64,000 nucleotides of DNA. Source: Hawksworthiomyces lignivorus (lineage: Eukaryota; Ascomycota; Sordariomycetes; Ophiostomatales; Ophiostomataceae). Positions 58,801 through 64,000 of the stretch are shown here, piece by piece. Where the stretch lies: contig NTMA01000004.1 in assembly GCA_002917075.1 (NCBI GenBank), positions 682,001 through 746,000 of the forward strand, in the 5' to 3' direction. A program made the translations under genes and the position numbers. How positions within the stretch are numbered: position 1 is the stretch's first letter; each line of letters opens with the position of its first letter. A model generated the notes under the pieces. The model ran no database searches and was not told where the DNA came from. It worked only from the letters and a program-made list of their open reading frames with translations.

Positions 58801-59822
58801 AATTCATTGGAGCCTTTGTATTTTATCTATTAGATGTGTGATATTTCCAATGATGCACAAAGAAGAAATAAAGCCAATGCCTTGAGAAGATTACAGTATA
58901 GTTGCCAATAATTCAAGTATAATTTGTTTCGTGCTTCATTTAGCTTTCTTCTCCGTTGTTCGACGAACGCGGAATTGAAAGATGAATTGACGGTAGGTAG
59001 AGGCATCAAGAGTTGGGCCTCAGAAATTATTGAGTAGAAAGATGCAAATTCTTATCCTTAGATGCGATTAGTAGGTACGAAGAGAAGAGGACAGTGGAAT
59101 GGGAAATAAATGTCAAATATAATGTAAAGATTTTGGACATGAAAGAGTCAAGATTTAAGATCCTAGATCTTTGGCACCAGGAAGGAATGACTATAAATAT
59201 TATAACAGCCTAAGATCTTGTATCCTACTGCCCTTGTGTTTGCTACAGCTAGCATAGTTAATTAATATTTTACGTCTTGATCTTGTAAAGAAGCCCAAAA
59301 TATTATTTGTGTCTTGTTCAGAGCAGGTGAGGTATCTTCACAAACACCGCTCCTTGTTTTAGTTTTCATCGTGTGACTCCAATCTCGTTGTTGTATCTAG
59401 CTTAAAATACTCTGTTGACTTAGCATATTTATTCTTGAACTGTAGGTTGTTGATTTTGACTTTCTGTCTCCCAAAATTATGAATTCTCCAGAGGCAGTTG
59501 TCCCACAGAAATATATGGTAGCTCGATTAAACCAGTTATGACGAGCATAAAGCACCTTCTTGTAAACAACCACAGGGTGCTACTAACGTCCATACGTACT
59601 AATATATAAATCTCATCATCTAAAGCTTTCCCAAAACAACGCAGTTTGAATAAACCAGTCCCATGGTTCTTGGCCTTGGTCCAGACATGAAAAGGATAGG
59701 TTAAAAGATCCATGAGCAGAACTGCACTTTGATGCGCGAAGACAATCCATAAATGCCACCAAATAAGTGCTTAAAGCCCATAAAAAAAAATAAACAGAAG
59801 TTGAAAACGCAGTCTAACCTAC

Positions 59823-60047
59823 TTAGCGACTAATTATAAGAGCTCTTTCTATAAGACAAACTATTGAAAGAGTCAGAAGGGGGCCTTCATAATCAATATC
59901 AGCATTAACTTGCTTGTCGATAACGAGAATAGGAACTACGTCTAAGATCCCTAGGCTGGTTCTCAGTACATTGGATATAACTTCTGATCCCATCACTGGA
60001 AGTTTTACATCAGATGGGCTTATAGACAACGCCGTTTTTTTCCTTTG
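59823..60047 (-). pseudogene. Possible decayed Ty1/copia retrotransposon RNase H fragment
   Basis: A minus-strand open segment of about 75 codons, preceded by a stop, reads KKTALSISPSDVKL, then GSEVISNVLRTSLGILD, then PILVIDKQVNADIDYEGPL. This spacing resembles the end of copia-type pol, where KKQ.ALSS.EAE leads to SEA...LWLR.LL..LGI and then PI...DNQ.A. It would lack the normal DNQ Asn (K here), and the stretch after EGPL matches the RTKHID region poorly. Neither flank could be extended with confidence, and no LTR was found. It is either a short mutated relic or a chance resemblance. Confidence 0.3.
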
Positions 60048-63000
60048 TCAGATGTGTACAAACAAGACATTGTTATCAGATTCCACTACTGGAGCTGCCG
60101 CATGTACTCTCCTATAGAAATAAAAGAAATCCGGTCTCGCTCTCAGTTTCGTGTTTGCTTAATCCATTTATCATTTACAGGGTCCTTCTCAGACAAATTG
60201 TTAGATCATTATGTCTCAACCCTTATTTCCCCCTCTCGAGGCTGTTTCACTTCTGAGAATCTCTCCTACCAACAATTTGAATAAGAACATATCACCAAGG
60301 ACACAATAAAATAAATGCAGAATAATACTGCAGGACTTTGCAGTATTCCATTTTGTTTATTTCCAGTCTGTCCACATGCTGATCCCTTGTCGCAATGTTT
60401 TTTGGTCACCAGTGAGGCCTGGGGACAAGACTCAAAACGTCAAGATATTGCTTTACATGAAAAAGGGTCAGGCAAACGTTTCTCGGGCCTCGTGAGTTCG
60501 TCTTGCATGCAGTCTTATCGACAGCGAATATACTTTCATTTATGCGTGTCTTGTTTCTGTTAGAAATAGTCTGATATACAATAGGGAGATGCAGAATCAA
60601 GGCAACGACAAAAGCGAAAAAGGAAAAGGAATTCAGAATGAGCCGCATGTGCCAGTGACGCGTATTCTCTCTCGTGCGGGTGACAACACACGCTCGTTAC
60701 TATTGGCCTGACATTAGGCTCAATGTGTACTTAAACGGTGTGGTCTGGTAACATTTGCAACGTTTAATTTTGAAGTAGCCTTGTGGCCATTTTCGTACAA
60801 TTGCAATTTTTTTTTCTCTCTGGTGGAAGTCATAGTAACCTAGGTGCTAGCAACCGAAAGACTAATGCTTCTCAACACTACCAAGGCAAGGAAATAGTGA
60901 CACCGTGACGAGAGCCAGCTGACTACTTCCCTGCATGCAACTGGTTCCTTGCCATAGATTTGCAATACTGCGCCTGAGCATCTGCATATATTCCTATTCA
61001 TGTGTTTATGCAACCCAACGGTAGGCCAGTCAGCCCTGTTCCAATTACACCCAGAAAACTCCGCCATCTACCAGCTAAGAACCCAACGGAGTGTTAGGAT
61101 TTGGACGTTACGGGAGAAGCCTAGTAATCTGGCCAGCTCAGGTCCGCCCGAGTGCCTAGTGATGGCCTCGTGTCAATGCGAGTAAAAAAAGAATTGATTG
61201 ATATTTGATTCAATTTCTGTCTCTAGGTGGCAATTCGTGGTCTCCATCGCCCATTCTTCTTTTGCCAGCATATAAGACTAGGTCTAACAAATAATAACAA
61301 AAGAATATATCCGGAGGAATAAAAAAAAAAAAAATAGCAAGAGTACCGCGCCCTGAAGGGGCCTAAATGGCGCTCCATAACATTTACAGGGCTAAATCAC
61401 TCTTGAATTGGGTTGATAAAATGAATCAAAGATTCTATGTTCAATGTGAGGGGCGGCAGATTTGTCATTTTCTTCAGGTATTGGTGGATGTCCCAGCTAG
61501 GCCTTCCTTGACTGTTCTGTCCATTAACATCTCAGACTCTATCAATTTCCCTCTTTTCCCACAACCACAGATATTACCGAACATTATGACCTGACAGATG
61601 GGGTGTAAGTCAGTAGATGGAGAAAGCCATATTTTTCTTTCAGTTTTTGAAGATATCACAAGCAAGTCTTTGGTCTCCGTGGTCGGCAAGAAGGGTCTTG
61701 ACGAAGCGGAGAGAGTGTGGGGGTGATGGCATGTGCTGCTTCGCATCTTTGTCCATACTAAACGTAAAACATTGACTTCGCCCTCTGAGAAGAAAACAAC
61801 GGCCGTCACAAACGCAAAGAACAAGCGGCACAGAGCCCGACGTAGGCACCAGTATCAAGAATTCATGGAGTGACAAAATGAGCCCATTAATCGGTATACT
61901 AGCAGAAACAAGATGACACAAAATGGAACAAAATGGAACAGGGCTGAGTTGAGGCCTCGTGCTCACGCATGCAGCGGTTAATCTGCAAATAACGATACGC
62001 AAGGTACACAAGTGATGGCGAGGCAAGAGGGGCAGTGGGCGCGGAACTAAAGCAATTTTCTCTGCTTGCATGGTGCATTTTCTGGGTCCAAACTAGGCCT
62101 TCCTCATGGGTTTACGTGAAATTTGAGTATATGCACTGCGGTTGTTTTCTCTTCTCTCCGTTTGATGATGTCACTCGCTGATGCCGCTGTCTCTTTTGCA
62201 TCCACTTCTCTTTGAGAGGAGTCCTTGATGCCTCCAAACTAGGACAAATTCCAACGTTTGCTTGACGGCGCTCTTGGTGTCTGCGGAAAAAATCTACGGT
62301 GAAGAAAACAGCAAAGTGACAAAAACATGTCCATAACTTGTTCCACTACCCCAAAATGAGAAAGATGAAAGACATAGCTATGATAATAACAATAAGAAGG
62401 CAAACAATGGCAGCAATTCGAGATCCCAGGCCAGTTCCTTTTGAACCCTATAATAATACGCTTTGAAGTTTTGATGCAATTGCCAACCCAACCCTACCCA
62501 ATATCGTTGGTGTCTGAACAGCGCAATGATGTGAGAGAAAGCTGCGTCGTTTGCCAAGGTAGCGAATCACGAAGAGCCCAAAACGGGTTGTGACAAAATG
62601 AGAAATAGTGGCAAACAGCCAACATTCAAGAGATTCTTTGCACACCAGTTATCAGAGCAGCAAGAAATTAAGTTTTCGTCAGAGATGGTGCTGCAATCTG
62701 ACGTTTTTTTTTTAAGACCGGTAAAGTAGAGAAATGGACCTGGTGAGCACACTAAAGCATCCGCGCCTTATGATATCCCGGCTGCCCTCCACCGTTTCAA
62801 TTTTTTTTTAACTTGGCCCTTTCTCTTTATTATTTTATATACACGTAATTTATGTATCTTGCCATCTTCTGTCGTAAGTAGCAGTTGGCTTTTCAAGAAA
62901 CTAGTTTTTGCCTACGCTGTCATTCGTCGACCCAAAGCACCTTCCGCTATCCGGGATAGCTTCCTGAACTTTACCGTGAGAGACGACGCCATCAACATCT

Positions 63001-64000
63001 TTCCGTAAGCACGTATCATGTCCCCCGAGCGTTTCAACGGACGCCATCATCCCATCTACTGCCGTGGCTTACCGATTCAGGGTTCTCAACAGTCTAATGC
63101 GCGGCCAACCCCACAAGACTAAAGGCCAAGGATGACCATGGAGCATCGTGAGGAAGCCAGAACTGGACCCATCTCAACACCTTAGATCCATGGGGCGTGG
63201 GTTTTTTGGGCTATTGTGATCATGTGCTCGTAAATAGTCAAGAGGTAAGAGCGAATTTTTCCCGCTAAATATTTGCCGGTGAAGTATTTCGTAGATACTG
63301 TACATGTTTACTATTTCCAACGCTGCGGAAATGCGGCAAATTATAATACAGTTGATGGAAACTTTTCCAGATGAGCTAGGCATATACACTTTAAGTTCTG
63401 ACTGATATAGCAAGAGCCCAACGAGTGTCCACCTGAATCAACCAAGCGTGCAAGAAGGAGTTGAGGAAATATACATGTTTATAGGAACACAAATACACGA
63501 ACCGACAAGAAGTCTTTCAAAGGATGCTTTTAAGAAGTCAGAACGATTTCCAGTGTGACCACCATTAGATTTAGCTTCATTTTGTCGGGTGGCCATAGAA
63601 TTCAGCCTTTCTTATGAGATCCGGGGAAACGGTGTCCTAGAATCGATGGGTTGAGGGTGACTAGCAGAGGGAATAATAGCTTTGCCGACTTTTAATGGCC
63701 GAAATTGTCCCGCAGCCAAGGAGTCGTGATATTAGAGGGACTTGACGCCGGGATAAAATATTTGACAGACATCCAATAATTTAGGGCGCGAAAACAGAAA
63801 TTCGCGAGAAGTCATTATTAACAAATACTAGAAAAGGTTTCGCGCAGATGGAAGTTCAGGATCACAAGTTGAGTCATAAAAGCACCAACAACGCAAGAAC
63901 AGAGGTATTATTCTGTCTGTTTCACGAGAGACAGTAGTCTGTGGATAATTGTGCTTTAGATGGTTCAAAATACTTTTGAGTATCACATGTTGTCGCAATT

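Larger units (their letters stand above)
49778..64000. other. AT-rich gene desert, about 14.2 kb, to the window edge
   Basis: No supported gene. Open frames are all short (the longest 143 codons), occur on both strands, and show no family motif or fungal codon preference. The sequence has many A and T runs, AAAAT repeats, a perfect 11-bp hairpin and at least one possible retroelement relic near 59.8-60.05 kb. A few patches are less AT-rich (near 52.0-52.2, 61.9-62.1 and 62.9-63.2 kb) but carry no recognisable gene. The first several hundred bases should include the REI1 3' UTR. The pattern fits an old transposon graveyard or AT-isochore; mutation by RIP is plausible but was not measured. No telomere repeat or tRNA was seen. 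Confidence 0.6.

Noticed and set aside
61640..62071. A 143-codon minus-strand frame with a true ATG in the desert
   Set aside because: No family motif, composition unlike the real genes of the window, and frames of this size occur by chance in this length of DNA.

Overview
The window is nuclear DNA of a filamentous ascomycete (Pezizomycotina; the whole gene set fits a Sordariomycete, which is inference). Evidence: every recognisable gene is a fungal housekeeping orthologue. Introns are short (53-127 nt) with GT-AG ends and CTAAC/CTAAT/CTGAC-like branch sites. GC-rich exons alternate with AT-richer, pyrimidine-rich leaders. There is no operon structure.

Layout, left to right: the 5' part of MDM12 (ERMES tether, minus strand, cut by the window edge); FAB1 (PI3P 5-kinase, minus); an unrecognised 980-aa acidic protein (plus); a mitochondrial BolA protein (minus), divergent from an NDUFAF2-type complex I assembly factor (plus); an unrecognised ~419-aa protein (minus) whose start lies beyond a 27-base C run; a 3.5-kb non-coding stretch; an SCP160/vigilin multi-KH protein (plus); an ataxin-10-domain/CTR86 protein (minus); MEU1 methylthioadenosine phosphorylase (plus); MED13 of the Mediator kinase module (minus); CCT5 chaperonin subunit (plus); a HUL4/UBE3A-type HECT ubiquitin ligase (minus); REI1 60S biogenesis factor (plus). 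The last ~14.2 kb is an AT-rich gene desert with homopolymers, microsatellites and at least one possible decayed Ty1/copia relic.

From the 980-aa gene to REI1 the eleven genes alternate strand without exception, so every neighbour pair is convergent (short shared 3' gaps) or divergent (longer shared promoters). The products do not form one pathway: they cover lipid contact sites and vacuolar lipid kinase, mitochondrial Fe-S/complex I assembly, translation and ribosome maturation, protein folding and turnover, methionine salvage and transcription. The clearest functional pairing is the 457-bp divergent promoter between BOL1 and the complex I assembly factor.

Exon boundaries were worked out by hand from frame, splice consensus and remembered family features; none is transcript-verified. 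No obvious CRISPR array, insertion sequence, tRNA or rRNA gene was found by eye.
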